Part shown: positions 31,809 through 42,574 of the stretch, piece after piece
Position numbering within the stretch: the stretch's first letter is position 1
Layout: every line of letters starts with the position of its first letter
Assembly (NCBI GenBank): GCA_018136815.1
Contig: CM030942.1
Location: 3,749,526 to 3,813,525 of the forward strand
Length of the DNA stretch: 64,000 nucleotides
Source of the DNA: Isochrysis galbana
Taxonomy: Eukaryota; Haptophyta; Isochrysidales; Isochrysidaceae
Reading direction: 5' to 3'
The notes under the pieces: generated by a model
What the model saw: the letters and a program-made list of their open reading frames with translations, nothing else
Told to the model about the DNA's origin: nothing
Database searches by the model: none
Program-made: the position numbers and the translations under genes

Positions 31809-32412
31809 AAACTATTGTTATAGTTTCAGCGATGGAGCGCGCGCCGACCGCCGACCGCTCCCCTCTCCCAGCACCCCGCCGTCACGACGCCCCACAGGGG
31901 CCGCCCCAAGCCGCCGGAGCCGAAGCGCTCCCAGGCCGCTGCCCCTCCCGACCAAGACGTCGACATGGCCCCGCCTCCCTCTCCTCCCTTGCAGCCACAG
32001 AGGCAGGGAACAGGCAAAGTCCTGTTCTCTGCAGACCAACAAAACCGGAGCCAGACTCTGGCCCCGACCTCTTGCAGGCGGCGAGAGGCCTTGACATACG
32101 GAACATCACCTAGGGTAGCTAAACCTCTTAATAGAAACCACAGCGGAAATCAATGAAGATCGTACGTTATAGAAATGAGGGAAACCCGAGTCTAAACTAG
32201 ATCAAGGGATGAGTCACAGTCTCCTATCCCCTTCTCCCCAACTCCCGGCCGAAGCAGCGCGCGCGGCCTCCCTGGAACCAGCTTCTCCGCTAAAGAGGGA
32301 GCTGGGGAAGGGGGAGGGGGTTGTTAAGGGTAAAGGTTGGGTAGTAGGGAGGTACATAAGCACGCTGCCGCAAGCCGCACGTGTAGCGGGGATTTTTTAG
32401 AAGATTTTTTTT
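31809..32412 (+). mobile_element. Internally deleted LINE family A copy, about 600 bp, both ends kept
   Basis: Hairpin AAACTATTGTTATAGTTT (31809-31826), then 5 nt, then ATG 31832 and MERAPTADRS. The ORF1 leader is shifted in frame relative to other copies. ORF1 stops by 32113 and the remaining sequence is element 3' UTR: GAAGCAGCGCGCGCGGCCTC at about 32252, GTAGTAGGGAGG, GCTGCCGCAAGCCGCACGTG and the T-rich end TTTTTTAGAAGATTTTTTTT. ORF2 is wholly absent. Confidence 0.8.
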
Positions 32413-32414
32413 AT

Positions 32415-34152
32415 CCATCTCCTACCTTCTTGCGTGGAGTCTAGCTCGTCCGCATGTAGTCGGGGGGACCTGTTCCACAATATCGTCTGAACGTCCGAGT
32501 CGATAGCTTCCATGGACCATGCGGGAGGGGTGATAGTGGAGAGCCAGTATCTCGGAGTTCCGCGATTGCCTTGACGAGAAGAGCGCCGATGTAGTCGGCA
32601 GCGCGCTTTGTGCACTCAAGAGGAGGGGGGGCCTGCTTCTGGTGTTTTGGACAGTCCTCGGCGGCTTCCGAGTCGAGCAAGCGCTTCATGCTTACGACCG
32701 CATAAGTGGCTTCATCCGGAGCGGCGGCTCCCTTAACTTGTACCCCGGCGGTAGAAGAATCATCATTCATCTGCAAGGAGTACGTGGACGGTGAGCGCTG
32801 CAAAGTGATACCTCGTGACCCTTGCTACCCCCACGACCGCCCGCGCGGCGAGCCTTCTCGCGAGCTTGGGCGGTCTTTCTCTCCCTCCCTCCTACCCATC
32901 CACTCCGTCAGCCAAACGGAACAGTGCCACGTGAGGGTATGAGGGGGGGGGGGGGGCATTGCTCTAGGTGCTGCTTCCGCTCGCCCGGCGCTGCCCTCGC
33001 TCAGCCCAGCCACTGTCCCTCCCGGTCAGGAGACGTTGGCGCGCCCCTCCGCCCGCCTATGTGGACGCATCTCCTCCCGCCTATGGGACGCCTGCGCGCC
33101 TTCGTACGGCGGGGTGGGGTGCAACCACCTGCTTTGGGTTGGCTGAAGGGAGCGAGGGCGCGGTGAAAGGGCAGGACCGGCTGCGATGTCCCCTCTTCTG
33201 CGGTCAAATCGCCTTGCTGCACGTTTGTACTGTAATAAGGGGGTCCTTTAAGTAGAACTTATACCGTCCACATGGGGGGCACTTGCGAAAAAAACAACCA
33301 AACCCCTGAGGTTGCACCCTCTTCGTCGACGTAGAAGATCCAAGGGCCTTTACGGCCCTTGTCCATTCCATCCGGTGTAGCATTTAGGCCTTCCAGCCTA
33401 GAGAGAAGGAATTTCATGAAGGTAGCTACATCTTCACTCTTCTTGACAAGCTTGTCAAGACTCTTGATATCCTTTTTGTCATCAGCTAGCTGAGCTAGCT
33501 GGATGAAAAAAGGAGTGTCTTCGGGCTCTTCCTCCTCATCCAGAGGGGGGAGGGGGGGGAGCGAGTTGTGTGGAGTTGTTGACAATCGGCATCGGATCCG
33601 ACTGGGGGTCGGCCCGCTTGTGCGATGGCTGCTGTGGTTGTGGGGCTGTTTGCTTCTGGGCTTACTGCACTGGGTCCTTCCCCATGGGTCCCTTCTGAGC
33701 AGCTTCTGCGTACGATTTTTGTGCAGCTGTTGGTTGTTGGTTGGAGGGCGCAAAAGCCCCCAAGGTTTTGATTGTTGTGTCAAGTGCCCGCCCGCGAGGG
33801 GTGCACTGATGGTAGGAGTTGCCACCATGGGGGTGGCAGCAGCGCTGCCAGCCCCCATGGGGAGTCCTTGGTTGGGTGGCGAGACGAGGGAGGCGTGTGG
33901 CAGGGCATTGCCCTGGCTCTGGTCTGCACCAGGGAACAGGACTCTGCCTGTTCCTCGGCGGTGTGGCTGCTTGGGAGGCGAGGGAGGTGACGCCATCTCG
34001 ACGTCCTGGTCGGGAGGGGCTGAGGGTTGCGAGCGCTTGGGCTCCGGCGGCTGGGCTTGGGTCGGCCCCGTTGGGGCGTCGTGGCGGCAGGGGGCTGGGA
34101 GGTGGGAGCGGTCGGCGCGCGCTCCATCGTTAAAACTATAACAATTAGTTTT
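32415..34152 (-). mobile_element. LINE family A copy: 5' half with full ORF1 and the following region
   Basis: On the - strand a hairpin (AAAACTA..TAGTTTT, 34132-34152) precedes ATG 34127 (MERAPTAPTSQPP). The ORF1 frame is broken after about 25 codons and continues in the next frame with KRSQPSAPPDQDVEMASPPS and GGHLTQQS. It ends with a more ordered acidic/helical part (DEEEEPEDTPFFIQLAQLAD, then KLVKKSEDVATFMKFLLSRL and FYVDEEGATSG). Then come about 500 bp without a frame and the MNDDSSTAGVQ frame to about 32460. The copy ends against the T-rich 3' end of the neighbouring copy. Confidence 0.75.
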
Positions 34153-34189
34153 TTTCAGAATCAAATGCCGAATGTAGCTTAGATATAAA

Positions 34190-34410
34190 GGAACCCTCCG
34201 CGGGCGCGAGCGCCAGTTCTTTACGGGTAGAGCGTGAGCGCGCGTGACGGAGGGGGCGAGAGGGGGGGCGAATCGCACCATTTCTTGGCGAAGATTTTCG
34301 TAGCGTCAGGTAGCCCCCCCGGGAGGTTTTTTATTGGGCATCGCGCCACGGTCAAAAAATGCAGCCCCACCCTTACAAGTCGTTAAAAAGCCCCTGTTTG
34401 ACCGCCCTAG
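34190..34410 (-). repeat. Dispersed repeat with TAGGGCGGTCAAACAGGG terminus, copy 3
   Basis: Inverted relative to copy 1 at 11335-11600, with the same order of blocks: terminus, GCATTTTTTGACCGTGGCGC, GGTGCGATTCGCCCC and CTCTACCCGTAAAGAA. It lies directly upstream of the 5' end of a LINE copy. Confidence 0.75.
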
Positions 34411-34598
34411 CACAAGCCTTGCACGAGCTTCACGCGACGAAGCAAAGAATCTCAAACAACAAAAATGAAAAGAGCACGGCAAAGACTGCGGTTTGAACGG
34501 TTCATTTGGTTGATTTGCAGGGTGAAGAAACTTGCCGGATCAAACCAATGTGGAGAAGATCGGGGGTTTTTGCAGGGGTTTCACTCCGATTTCACCAA

Positions 34599-34638
34599 GG
34601 TTTCACTCCGCGTTTGACTTCAAACGCGGAGTGAAACC
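34599..34638. promoter_or_regulatory. Perfect 19-bp inverted repeat with 2-nt spacer, upstream of the SANT-like gene
   Basis: GGTTTCACTCCGCGTTTGA, a 2-nt spacer CT, then the exact reverse complement. Further GTTTCAC(T/C)CC and GGTGAAACC motifs flank it on both sides. It lies 93 bp before the proposed start codon of the SANT-like gene. Related GTGAAACCCGAGTGAAACC motifs occur in repeats at 39180-39235 and 62170-62205, so it may be part of a mobile element rather than a promoter. Confidence 0.6.
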
Positions 34639-34730
34639 TCGGTGAAACCATGTTTGTTTAACTCCGCCCAGTGGGCGCGAAGAACAACTCTGGCGGGTTT
34701 CACTACCAGTTTTTTGCTTCTCCGCGAGCG

Positions 34731-36364
34731 ATGGCGGTGCGCTTGCGCCCGCCACCCTGGGAGCGAAAGGGTGGGGGTGCGGCGGCACCGGGGCCACGCG
34801 AGCCCGCGCGCGCACACCAACCTCACCTATCATCACCTCACTCTCGCCCTCTCCCGGCACGCCGTGAACGCAGGCCGAGGCGGACGACGCGAACAAGAAG
34901 TGGCGCATGGATTGGACCGAGCCGCGGAAGATCGCTCTGCTGAAGCAGGTGATCGACTGCGGCCCGAAGGCCTTCATGACCTTCAAGGAGGGCAAGTCAA
35001 GGGACGGCGAGAAGCACACCCAGGCGCACGCATGGACGAACAAGACCGACGGCATCCTGACGCTCACCTTGCTGGACGAGAGCTTCAGGGAGTTTGGGGA
35101 CGTTTTCCCCAGCCCCTACACGTCAGTGCTGAGCTCCCTGAAGAGGTGGCTGAAGGTGTGTGCGCGCATGCTGGGCTTGGCTGGGTTCCCAGGTCGAAGA
35201 AAGCACGCGCCGGCGCCGGCGTAGCGCGCGCTACGCGTGGGCAGGGTGCATGCGCTTCAGTTCCACTGCTCACCGTCTCCACTTCGTTCGCGATCGTATT
35301 GCAGGAAGGGGCTCACTTGTACACCCAGGGCAAGGAGCAGCGAGAGCCCGTACAAGTCGACCATCCAACGCAAGTGGAGGACGCCAAGTCGGAGAAATTC
35401 ACAGAGTACGAACAGCTCATCGTGCAAGTGGCGGAGATCTACAGGATGGCAAACGACGAGGCGGCACGTGTCAAAATGCTCAAGGAAGCCGACCGCGCGG
35501 CCGGCACCGCGCAAGACGCCGCGGCTCGGGCCGCACACAAGGCTCTCAGCGAGGAAGAATTGCACGTGAGTAGACGCACATGTGCCCCGGCCCCTCGCAC
35601 CCCACCAGCGCGAGTTGGCTGCCATCACCCATCACGTGCCCTCCGCCCTGCAGGCGGCGGAAAACGGCGCGGCTAAGAACAACAAAGACGACGCCAGCAG
35701 CACAAGCGGGCCGGAGCGCATTGGGCTCGAGGATTACGTGATCGGAGTCGTCGAAAGCGGTGAGGACCCGTGCCTCACTCCCCAAATGCTTATTGAAGAC
35801 CCCTCCAAACGCCCAGCAGGGTACACCCTGGAGGAGCCGGACGACGAGGGCAAGCAATGGCTTGTCAAGGTGCGTTCGGCGCCTTCGTCGACCGCGTCCA
35901 AGGCGAAGAAGGCGAAGAGGGCACACGGGGCGCCGGCGAGCACCCGGGAAATCCTCGCGGAATTCATGCTGTCCAAGCGCGAGGACAGCCTACTCAAGCG
36001 AGAGCGCCAAGCACACCAAGCTCACGTGGCGGAGCGCAGCGTTGCGGTGGAGGAGGCGCGTGAGGCGCGGCAGGTGGCGCGTGAGGAGGCTGAGGCGCAG
36101 CGCTTGGAGGAGAAGTCCCGGCTCGAAGCGGTGCGCCTCGAACATGAAATCAAGATGGACGAAGCCCGGCTTGAAGCTCAAAGAGAACACGAGCGGCGCA
36201 CCATGGAGCGCGAGCGCGAGCGGGAGCTTCGTGAAGATGCGCGCGCGGAACGTGAAGCGCAAAACGCAATGCGAATGCAGCAAATGATGATGGAGCAGCA
36301 GGCCGCAATGATGCAATTGATGCAGCAGATCCTCCAAGTGAACCGCCCCTCTGCCGGCCCTTAG
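34731..36364 (+). CDS. Myb/SANT-like coiled-coil protein, four exons, 419 aa
   Basis: Exons are 34731-34736 (Met-Ala only), 34874-35155, 35305-35565 and 35654-36364, all phase 0 with GT-AG junctions. Exon 2 starts AEADDANKKWRMDWTEPRK and carries ALLKQVIDCG, HAWTNK and SPYTSVLSSLKRWLK, a tryptophan-spaced helical pattern like the SANT/trihelix DNA-binding domains of transposon-associated and plant proteins. Exons 3-4 give helices (KFTEYEQLIVQVAEIYRMAN), a linker, then a long charged coiled coil (about residues 320-400) ending in a Met/Gln-rich stretch. DNA binding is inferred. The very short first exon is the weakest part of the model. Flanking GTTTCACTCC repeats raise the possibility that it is an element-encoded accessory protein. 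Confidence 0.7.
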
Positions 36365-36648
36365 TTGATTGTTGAGCGTAACACTGTACTCGCGAGGCCC
36401 TTTCGCCTTCCGAGCATGGCGCCGAAGGCGTGCACTCGCAGCGTGTCTGTCTACTTGCTACTCGTTGGCGTGTATTTGCTTGTTTCAGCGCAGCCATGGG
36501 CCCTGGGCACCCGTGTGCCTTTGCCTAATATTAATAGTTAATTCATCAAACCCTATCCTGTAAGTCCAATAAAGGAATACGATGAAGCACCCGATTCTTA
36601 CACCCCCCCCCCCGCTGGCCACCGACTCCTGTTATAAGTTACAACTCC

Positions 36649-36658
36649 CCCCCCCCCC

Positions 36659-36729
<71 letters not shown>

Positions 36730-36800
36730 CTCCCTCCCTCCCTCCCTCCCTCCCTCCCTCCCTCCCTCCCTCCCTCTCTCCCTCTCTCTCTCCCTCTCTC
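36649..36800 (+). repeat. C-run, (CT)n and (CCCT)n microsatellite
   Basis: A poly-C run at 36647-36669, CT to 36727, and tetranucleotide CTCC units to about 36775, then CT-rich sequence directly up to the 5' hairpin of a LINE copy. The stretch 36365-36640 before it is probable 3' UTR of the SANT-like gene. Confidence 0.95.
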
Positions 36801-36804
36801 GAGA

Positions 36805-37060
36805 AACCATTGTTATAGTTGCAGCGATGGAGCGCGCGCCGACCGCGCAGGCGTGCGACGTCGACCAAACCAAAAAGTTTTGTGTGTCGAGACCAACGAC
36901 TTCCGAACACACACTCGCATCGAACTCGCACCGAGCGCCCAACTACTGCGACTAGGAGGAAGACTAGGAATCGAACACACCGTCAAGTATGAGAACAACA
37001 CCGTCACACGGTTACAAAGGACCAAGGATAACACCCGACCAACGGTAACATGGGGGGGGG
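36805..37060 (+). mobile_element. LINE family A copy, 5' end only
   Basis: Hairpin AACCATTGTTATAGTT (one mismatch in the stem, 36805-36820), 6 nt, ATG 36827 and MERAPTAQACDVD. After the first few codons the sequence no longer matches ORF1 of other copies. Another frame reads FRTHTRIELAPSAQLLRLGG, whose origin I do not know. It ends in G-runs at 37050-37140. Confidence 0.6.
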
Positions 37061-37145
37061 GGGGGGAGAAGAGGGAGTAGGGGGTAGGGGGCGAGGGGGG
37101 AAGGGGGGGGGGGGGGGGGAAGGGGGGGGGGGGGCAAGGGGAGGG
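37050..37145 (+). repeat. Poly-G-rich tracts
   Basis: Several G homopolymers of 8-17 bases with few interruptions. This is a likely sequencing and assembly weak spot and a potential G-quadruplex. The region 37146-37550 after it shows no gene. Confidence 0.9.
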
Positions 37146-37556
37146 GGGGGGCTGTGCAACTAGAAATTGGCGGAAGCTTTTCATGGTGGTATTTGTCGAA
37201 GAGAACCCGAACTTGAGGCCTCAGCCTCTTAGCATCACTTCTAACACTACTAATACAGTTGTTTATGTTACATTGTAAGTGAGGCTACACGGGACACGGG
37301 GAGGACCATCACCTATCAAAAGGGCCCCCCAGCCATGTATGTCTGAAGGGCAGGAGGTTTCATACCAAACTTGTGGGAAACAATGCTACCGTACAAGCAC
37401 GTATGCATGTTGGTGAAAAGACTAGCCACCCGGAGGAATGCCCCGACATCACCGAGGAACGTGCCCTTCACCTGCTTGTGGTCGGCTTATGGACGCGAGC
37501 ACTTGTGTCCTTCTCCCGGTCCTCATCCTCCTTGACCCAGCGTGCCGTGGAATTCC

Positions 37557-37920
37557 GATTTCCATCCTTTATCGTTTATTGATTATTCCCCCCTTAGGAA
37601 GCTCCGGGGGGGGAATTCTAGATTCCATCGTCCTTTATCGATTATCCCCCCCCTAGGGAGCTCCAGGGGGGGAATTCCGCCAGATTCCATCCTTTATCAA
37701 TATCGATTATCCCCCCCTAGGGAGCTCCAGGGGGGGAATTCCAGATTCAATCCTTTATCGATTATTGATTATCCCCCCCCAAGGAGCTCCAGGAGGGGAA
37801 TTCTAGATTCCATCCTTTATCGATTATCCCCCCCCTAGGGAGCTCCAGGGGGCAGGGGGGGAATTCTAGATTCCATCCTTTGTCGATTATCCCCCCCCCC
37901 CTTGGGGGGGGGGGGGGCTC
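37557..37920 (+). repeat. Tandem repeat, unit about 60 bp, about 5.6 copies
   Basis: Units begin at about 37557, 37621, 37683, 37743, 37805 and 37868. Each has GATTCCATCCTTTATCGATT, a C-run, CTAGGGAGCTCCAGG, a G-run and GGAATTCTA. The C-run, GAGCTC centre and G-run of each unit form a near-palindrome, so every unit can extrude a hairpin. Small insertions (ATTGATT, ATATCG) distinguish the units. Confidence 0.9.
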
Positions 37921-38131
37921 CGGGGCTAGGAGCCCACCAGGGGCTAACCCATCATCTCGCTCTCCATCTGAGCCAGTGAAACTTGTCTTTTGCAGTGGCA
38001 GGTGCCCCCCCCCCCCCCCCCCATATAGCTTGGGGGGGCATGCATGCTGCTTGTGAGGCTGGGCTGAGGAGGGCGCTTGAGGAACAATTGAGAAAAAGAA
38101 GGGTGAGTGGGTAGCCTTGGTCACAACACTC

Positions 38132-38290
38132 AAGGCACGGTCTCCCAGAGGGAGTTACACGTTACGCATCATGAGGTTGGATCTTGTGCAAGGCTACCCC
38201 ACCCCTCAAGACCGTGGGTGATGGTAACTCATAGGAATGCAAGGCACGGTCTCTCATAAAGAGAGTTACACGTAACGCATCATGCATCCT
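38132..38290 (+). repeat. Pair of short direct repeats (CAAGGCACGGTCTC)
   Basis: CAAGGCACGGTCTC, a short spacer, GAGTTACACGT(T/A)ACGCATCATG occurs at 38132-38172 and 38240-38285, separated by about 70 bp that also contains a reversed CCGTG..GTAACTC motif. No coding frame was seen. Confidence 0.6.
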
Positions 38291-38492
38291 GTGGTAGTTT
38301 AAGGACATTTCGGTCCCTATGCTTGAGAGGATGCATTTATTGATTTCCCAATTTTCCAAGCACAGTGGAACAATAGAACACACACTCCACATTGTCCAGA
38401 TGCTAAGGAACACTACCACCCACATGCAGTGCAACAAAGACTAAGCCATCTGCTAGAAAGGGGTCTTGGGTTGTTCCTCTCCCTCTCACCTT

Positions 38493-38866
38493 GCTCTGCC
38501 TCTCCCTCTCCCTTGATCTCTCAATGTCATTCTCACTATCGCTCACCTGCTCAGTCTCTCTCCCTCCCCTCCCCTCTCATTGTGACAACCCTCCCCCTCC
38601 AGCTCCCCCTCACCCTCACTTTCCTTCCTCCCATCCTCATCCTCGTCGCTCGCCCTCAGCTCCGCGCGCGCTCCTCATCGCTCTGCCTCTCCCTCTCCCT
38701 CGATCTCTCGATGTCGCTATCGCTGTTACTAAGCTGCTCACTCTCTCTCCCTCCCCTCCCCTCTCATCGTGACAACCCTCCCCCTCCGGCTCCCCATCAC
38801 TTTCCCTCCTCCCATCCTCACCCTCGCTGCTCGCCCTCAGCTCGGCGCGCGCTCCGACTGCCAAGG
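38493..38866 (+). repeat. Tandem duplication of a 187-bp pyrimidine-rich unit
   Basis: Units start at 38493 and 38680 and share CTCTGCCTCTCCCTCTCCCT, ATGTC..TATCGCT, TGTGACAACCCTCCCCCTCC-type and CTCGCCCTCAGCTC blocks. A few indels separate the units. Low-complexity frames here are not supported as genes. Confidence 0.8.
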
Positions 38867-39061
38867 GCTCCATTGTGACGGCCCCATGCGATCGGAGCCG
38901 TCGCGCTAGAAGCGCACAGGCCATGTGAACTCGGCTCTCGCGGCTTCGAGCGGCGTGAGCGCGGGCGGTGAGCGCCGAGAGGGCATGGGGAGCTCTGGGG
39001 GCTCCATGGGGGGGCGCGAGGCGCGCATCTCGCGCGAGAGAAGGGCGCGCCCCCCCGCGGT

Positions 39062-39240
39062 CCACCCGTTCCCGCGGGAGCCTCTTACGGCGCAGTGAAA
39101 CCCCTCGCGGCCAACAGAACGCTGTTTCCCTTTTGCAGAACGTTGTTTTCCTCGGGTTTCACCCAGCTTTACTCGGTAGTCGAGCAAGTGAAACCCCGGA
39201 GTGAAACCCGAGTGAAACCCGAGTGAAACCTTCTCAAAAA
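39062..39240 (+). repeat. Dispersed repeat with GTGAAACC motifs, copy 1
   Basis: It shares with 62065-62210 the blocks GGCGCAGTGAAACCCCTCGCG, TTTCCTCG(G/C)GGTTTCAC-like sequence, TCGGGCAAGTGAA-like sequence and a run of GAGTGAAACC motifs. The same GTGAAACC motif forms the perfect inverted repeat at 34599. No protein is encoded. Confidence 0.65.
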
Positions 39241-39401
39241 CCCTCTGATGTCATTGTTCAAATCACGCGTGTCGCCTTTTGATAGAACGCGAACTGTTCC
39301 TCGGCCAGCAGGCCCACCAGCGCCCGCCTCTAGCAACTACCCGCACTCGCACCTCACTACTGAACGCTGGAGCGGTGCGCACGTCTCAGGGCCCCATCTC
39401 A

Positions 39402-42400
39402 CTATGGTGTGGTCGATTCGGGCACATCCGATTGGTCCATCCGGATGTCCACCCGGATGTGCCCAAGTGTCGCGACTCGGGGCGGGTTCTGCCCGCCAGG
39501 CTCCGCATCGCGGTAGGAGTACTCCACCTTGCGCCCAGAGCCCCGACAGCAATGATATCGCGCCGGCCGCTTATTCTCGCCTGGTAGCGTCCGCGCCTTT
39601 ACCCACCATCCATCTTCCAGCAAAAGTCCAATGAAGGGATCGCCCTGAGTATCGTCCAAACGCGACGCCGCGGCGTCCTTCTGGAGGCCGTTGTCACGGT
39701 GCTCTAGGACCATAGCTTCGCTTCCTGACGTCACTGTGAAGCTCGTGACGGAGGACGGCGGCGGAAGGACGGCGCGGTGCTCTTCACCTGTGGCTAAGAC
39801 TCCATAGATTTCCGCGCGAGTCTGCGGAGGGATGAAAGAGAAGGGCGACACGTAGGGTCTTGGTCATACAGCGATAGCGCACGAAAGGGTGTTCGCCCTG
39901 CGCTTCCATAGAGAACTCGTCGCGGATCGCGTGGGCAGCCCCACCACCCCGCTCGCTGCGGTCATAGAGGCTGTGCTGTACCTCGTGCAGGGAAGGCCCA
40001 CGAAGCAGCACGCATGCAACCGAGCAGCCGCGCCCGTCAGGCGTCGACGGATCTGCGTATGAGGTATCGGCAGAGATGACTTCAATGCCAGTGTATACTG
40101 CAGAGAGCACCGCAGGAGAGTCGCCCGATGGCTTATGTCCAACAACCACGCGCCTAGCGGCGAGAGCGGCACAAGGTTATCGCATGCAGGCACTCGCTGC
40201 CGTGGCCCGCGCTGACTCCCGCAGTCTACGGACGCACGCAGTGCGACGCGGCCTTGGCGGGGAGAGCCTGCAGCGGACGTGTGCGGCGTCGCATGCGGCA
40301 ATTTCAAGCGGTTCAAACCCGGGCGGTGCAAGCGCACCGGATGCCATCTTGCTTGAGCCACGCAGCCACACGCTCATCCCTCGGTTCGGAGGACACAGCC
40401 GTGAACGCTCGACAGTCGCGCTCCACCTCGGCTTTGGCAAAAGCCTGCAAGCGGATGGCCGTGGCGCAGCTCGTAGTGATGCAACCGCCGTCGGCATAAC
40501 AATTGGACACGACAGATCGCCCCCACATTGCGTCCCGATTCTGTATTGCACGCGATGGGCGGCAATGCGGCTCAAAAGGTGACATTGGGCTGGTGCACAA
40601 GGAGAGGGCAACGGCGCCAGCGCAGTGGCGGCAGAAGCGCAAGGCGTTGGTTTGGCCGGCAGAGCGTAATGCGAGCCTGGCGAGATCCAGCGATGGCTCG
40701 CCCACACCTGTAGCGCCAGAAGAATCTCGCCCCCGCGGGTCGTCCTTGATGCATCCCACTCGGGTTGGAGAGCGTGGTCGGCGAGCCCGCGTTGCAGCAA
40801 CTGGTTGAGCTTCGCCACCCACGCCTTGGGAGAGGAGACCCAGCTCATCGGTTGCGGATCCGCTGGCGCGACGAAGCGCGTCCCGTCCACCGGCACGTAT
40901 CCTGCGGCGCAAGGAGACAGGCCGCCGGCGGAGGTGGGAACGCTGCAGTCCTGCTCGACTCTGTCTTGCTCGGCTTTGTTCAGGCATAGGACAGGGAAGC
41001 CACGCACCCGCTGTTTGTGCATCCACCGCGCCGTGTACGAAGAGAGTCTCACCCACGACGGCTCCGATGCACGCGCTATGCAAGTAGTCATACATTGCAC
41101 CACCGGGACGCACGTCATCGATCGCGGCCTGAACGACATCGTCATCCGTGATCGACGCCACCTCGGCCGCGCTAGGCTCGCGCCCTTTGGTCCGAGTTAT
41201 CGCGATCTCCTTGCGCCGCAGCTCAAATGTGTCCGGACAGCCGAGAGTATGCTTGTACCTACAGCATGCGGTAGTGATTGGAGGGTGCGGTCGTCGCAGG
41301 TCGAAAGAGCTGCCTCACAGTGGCGACGAGCGCGCACATCCAACGGAGCCGCTCGGCTGCGCAGTCGCAGTCGTCGGCGGTCGAGCCGTTGCCCCGCTCG
41401 GCTGCGACGCCTTCAAGGTATTGAGACAGCGTCGGGGCGTTTGCATCCCAGTGGATTGGCGGGATCATCGAGTGGTGGCGTGCGAGATCGGAGGGTGCAA
41501 GCTCGGAGGTCATGCGCAGCTTATTGAGATCACGGTTGCCCGCGAGCAGCGCGACCCGGTCCGGATATGCTCGCTTGAGCCCGACGAGAAGCCGGAGCAG
41601 CCGCTCGCTACCCTCGCCGCGGTCGGGCGCGTCGCCGCCGTAGACAAAGTAGACGCGCGAGTGCGTAAGCATCAGCGCGGTCCGGTCAGGGCCTGCGGGC
41701 ATGTGAGAATGATAGGCGGTAATCAGGCTCTGGATGGGGGACACAGTTGGCAGGCGTGCACACAGGTCAGCCGGCCCTTGCACTGCCGTTCCCACATCAT
41801 CTTCTAGCCCTGTGACATGTCCCTCTTCTTCAGCCAGTCTACCTAAACGCAACTCCTTTCACACGCATCTCCCCTCTTTGCGTCGTGCCCCCTACCCCTC
41901 CCGCCCATGAGCCCGCTCTCTGTCTCCGACACTTCTCTCTCATTCGCGGTGTCCTCTCCAGTTTCATTCCCACACTTGTCGCTCCCTAGTCCTCATCAGC
42001 CTCCTGAATGTCCTCTCAAGTTGTCGAGCACAGCGTGCTCTCTTTCCTCTGCTTCTCTCCTATCCCCCTTCCGACTGCCATCCTTCTCCTTCCCTTCGCG
42101 CGTATCAACCCCGCACGCTCTTCACCTCCCCGTCCCTTGCCGTTTGCCGCTCCATCCCGGGACTCCTGCCTCCTCCACCCCGCGTCCCGTCTCTCTCCTG
42201 CTGTTCTGCTCTTCTTCCTTTCAACTACTGGTCACTCTCCGTCCCGATGGCTTCCTTTCCCCCTCCCTCTTCCCCATCTTGCTGTCTTCCCGCCGCCATT
42301 AATACCTTCCTCTCATTTCCTTCCCCTCACAACTCTCGCTCCCCCCTCCCTCCCGCTCGCCCGCCCACCCACCCCACCCTTCCCCCTAGATTCTCTCTCT

Positions 42401-42574
42401 CTCTCTCTCTCTCTCACCTGTATACGCCACACACCGTGAAGCCTCGACCCACCGCTCAAAGTAGCCCAGGTTCCCCTCCACGTCCGTCAGGTACGCCAGC
42501 TCATAGTCGGCCGGCCGCAGGCACAGAAGCAGTCGCGGCAGCCGGAGGGTCGAACAGCACGAACCCAGACGCAT
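39402..42574 (-). CDS. Calcineurin-like metallophosphoesterase, seven exons, 616 aa
   Basis: Exons on the - strand are 42574-42418, 41692-41338, 41258-41008, 40901-40708, 40540-40338, 40153-39883 and 39821-39402. All junctions are GT-AG and all phases match. Motifs in order: LTDVEGNLGYFERWV (residues 29-43), FVYGGDAPDRGEG (about 68-80), LLAGNRDLNKLR (GNRD at 104-107), WMYKHTLGCPDTFELRR across the exon 2/3 junction, LFVHGAVDAQTAGYVP across exons 3/4, SVVSNCYADGGCIT, VVVGHKPSGDSP (His 392) and VISADTSYADP. This is a protist/algal branch of metallophosphoesterases in which GDxHG and GNHE become TDxEG and GNRD. The substrate is unknown. Intron 1 (725 nt) is CT-rich and opens as GTGAGAGAGAGAG. The first exon could be internal if ATG 42574 is not the start. 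Confidence 0.85.

Noticed and set aside
32825-33255. Several open frames on both strands in the 32579-33325 repeat
   Set aside because: They are not conserved as proteins in the inverted copy; indels between the copies break the frames.
40300-40330. GGTTCAAACCC, a tRNA B-box-like word
   Set aside because: It lies in intron 5 of the metallophosphoesterase, and no acceptor stem, anticodon arm or A box is arranged around it.
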